Shown here: positions 46,148 through 47,538 of the stretch, piece after piece
How positions within the stretch are numbered: the first letter of the stretch is position 1
Layout: every line of letters begins with the position of its first letter
Source: an uncultured Microbacteriaceae bacterium
GTDB lineage: Bacteria; Actinomycetota; Actinomycetes; Actinomycetales; Microbacteriaceae
Reading direction: 5' to 3'
Length of the DNA stretch: 47,538 nucleotides
NCBI GenBank assembly: GCA_937124545.1
Contig: CAKZKU010000071.1
Coordinates: forward strand, 1 to 47,538
The notes under the pieces: model-generated
What the model saw: the letters and a program-made list of their open reading frames with translations, nothing else
Told to the model about the DNA's origin: nothing
Databases searched by the model: none
Program-made: the position numbers and the translations under genes

Positions 46148-47538
46148 TAGAGGCGCTCGACCTCTGCAGTGATGTCAGCGAGAGCGCTGTTGAGCAGGTC
46201 GCCCTGAGGCCCGCCACCCTGGGCTATCGCCGGTTTACCACCGCCGCCACCACCCATGACTCCAGAAGCCATCTTCACCAGGTCGCCAGCATGGGCGCCG
46301 ACAGAAACCGCTGCAGGGTTGGCGGCAATAACGAGGGTGGCACGACCGTCGTTAACAGAACCCAGCGCCACAACAGCTGCCGCATCGCCAAGACCAGCGA
46401 GGACACCCGTTGTGAGTGAGCGCACATCATCCCCAGAAATTCCTGGGCCCAAGTCCGAGCACACATGGGAGACGGAACCCCGACTGACGGACGCAACAAG
46501 CTCAGGAATTTTCGCACCCGTGGCTTCCTGCTGAACCTTGGCTAACTGGCGCTCGAGGTCCCGAACCTGGCCCACCAAATCCTCAACACGAGCGGGAATA
46601 TCCTCACGGGGTGTCTTCAGAAGTGAGGTGAGCCTCCGCATCAGGGACTTCTCAACAGCGAAGTCTTTCACCGCGGCGGTGCCCACAAGAGCCTCGATGC
46701 GTCGAGCCGTCGAACTCACGGAGGACTCGCCCAGCACCGTTACGACACCGATTTGGGACGATCTCGCCACGTGCGTGCCGGCACACAACTCTCGCGACCA
46801 AGGGCCGCCAATGTCGACCATGCGCACCACATCGCCATATTTCTCACCAAAGAGGGCCATGGCCCCTTGTTCTTTGGCCTCCGCGACCGGGAGGATCCGG
46901 GTGGTCACCTCCAGGTCTTGGGTGATCGCGTTCTGGGAAATCTCCCCAATGGCGTCCTGTGCATCTTTGGTCAATGCCTGGTTCCACGAGAAGTCCAGCC
47001 GGAGATAACCGGGGCGATTCAACGAACCGGCCTGCGTGGCGTGGGGGCCCAACGTGTCACGGAGGGCGGCATGGATCAGGTGGGTGGCTGAGTGGGCTCG
47101 CTGGCCTTCGTAGCGTGTTGCTCGATCAACCGAGACGTCGACGCTCTCCCCCACGGACAGTGTGCCTTCGTCCACGCGAACGGTATGGGAAATCAGGCCG
47201 GGAACTGGCTTCTGGACGTCGGTAACGCTGGCACGGACGCTGGGACCCGACAGGCTCCCCACATCTGCAACCTGCCCACCGGACTCCGCGTAAAGCGGTG
47301 TTTCCGCCAAAATCACTTCTGCGATCTGACCTGAGCCCACCGAGTCCACAGAAGCTCCGTCGACGAGCAACCCAAGAACGGTGGACGTGGCGTCCAACAT
47401 CGTGTAGCCGCAGAATGCCGTTTCCCCAGCCTGACGAAACTCACCGTACACACTGACGTCTGCACGCAGAGACTTCTTCGACTTGGCATCTACCTTGGCG
47501 CGGCTGCGTTGCTGCTGCATGAGCTCCGCAAAGCTGTC
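46147..47538 (-). CDS. alaS: Alanyl-tRNA synthetase (C-terminal half, 5' end outside window)
   Basis: Charges tRNA-Ala. The 463 residues present include the end of the catalytic and tRNA-binding core, the editing domain with zinc ligands HSATHLIHAALRD and RELCAGTHVARSSQIG, a coiled-coil (VEDLVGQVRDLERQLAKVQQ) and the C-Ala/DHHA1 domain with GGGGGGKPAIAQGGG. Frame is open at 47538, so about half the protein lies outside. It heads the alaS-ruvX-mltG-aro run. Confidence 0.97.
   Translation of the reverse strand, partial: DSFAELMQQQRSRAKVDAKSKKSLRADVSVYGEFRQAGETAFCGYTMLDATSTVLGLLVDGASVDSVGSGQIAEVILAETPLYAESGGQVADVGSLSGPSVRASVTDVQKPVPGLISHTVRVDEGTLSVGESVDVSVDRATRYEGQRAHSATHLIHAALRDTLGPHATQAGSLNRPGYLRLDFSWNQALTKDAQDAIGEISQNAITQDLEVTTRILPVAEAKEQGAMALFGEKYGDVVRMVDIGGPWSRELCAGTHVARSSQIGVVTVLGESSVSSTARRIEALVGTAAVKDFAVEKSLMRRLTSLLKTPREDIPARVEDLVGQVRDLERQLAKVQQEATGAKIPELVASVSRGSVSHVCSDLGPGISGDDVRSLTTGVLAGLGDAAAVVALGSVNDGRATLVIAANPAAVSVGAHAGDLVKMASGVMGGGGGGKPAIAQGGGPQGDLLNSALADITAEVERL

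Noticed and set aside
46200..46260. Glycine-codon repeat as a functional DNA repeat
   Set aside because: It encodes the conserved GGGGGG loop of the alanyl-tRNA synthetase C-terminal domain.
1..47538. Mobile element, prophage, CRISPR or defence system
   Set aside because: Every stretch is explained by core housekeeping genes; no transposase, integrase, Cas, toxin-antitoxin or repeat array was seen.

Overview
The window is an uninterrupted piece of actinobacterial core chromosome. The evidence for this is an S1 protein with four S1 domains and the actinobacterial C-terminal tail, an ANTAR-type response regulator, a Trp-associated membrane protein inside the trp genes, a PriA that has lost its helicase motifs, an mIHF domain fused to guanylate kinase, and many GTG starts. 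Base composition is moderately GC-rich by eye, genes are tightly packed, and the gene order matches what I know of actinobacteria. Together these suggest a streamlined Microbacteriaceae-like organism; the family assignment is inference. I see no insertion sequence, prophage, CRISPR array, plasmid gene, broken gene or foreign-looking island.

Layout. Only the hot-dog thioesterase and a tRNA-Leu(CAA) lie on the + strand; everything else is on the - strand. Positions 1-5982 hold coaE (cut by the window start), rpsA, polA, the thioesterase and an ANTAR regulator. After the tRNA at 6029-6111, an unbroken - strand block runs to the window end, listed here in transcription order (right to left). First come alaS (partial), ruvX, mltG, aroE, aroC, aroK, aroB, aroQ, efp and nusB (alanyl-tRNA synthesis, peptidoglycan, shikimate pathway, translation). 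Next come pyrR, pyrB, pyrC, a PH-like membrane protein, carA, carB and pyrF (de novo UMP synthesis), then mIHF-gmk, rpoZ, coaBC, metK and priA. These are followed by fmt, rsmB, rpe and an FKBP isomerase. Last come hisE, hisG, hisF, hisI, trpE, two small membrane proteins, trpC, trpB, trpA, lgt, gltB, gltD and pyk.

Most neighbouring genes overlap by 1, 4 or 8 bases (ATGA, GTGA and similar junctions), so translation is probably coupled over long stretches. No gene-free stretch exceeds about 120 bases; the longest is the polA-rpsA gap, which contains a small terminator. The metabolic logic is visible: glutamate synthase and carbamoyl-phosphate synthase handle amide nitrogen, while the aro genes supply chorismate to TrpE. 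The his and trp sets are incomplete here (no hisA, B, C, D, H and no trpD, G or F), so the rest must lie elsewhere.

The most notable signals are four. (1) A -10-like hexamer (TAGGCT, TAGCCT or TAGGGT) sits exactly 6 bases before the start codons of coaE, polA, the ANTAR regulator and hisE, and 7 bases before fmt, which implies leaderless mRNAs. (2) A perfect PyrR-binding-loop consensus sits just before the pyrR ribosome-binding site. (3) Guanylate kinase carries an mIHF DNA-binding domain. (4) Several enzymes lack textbook catalytic residues: the PriA helicase motifs, the PolA proofreading site and two CoaC residues. I found no clearly undescribed multi-gene system.
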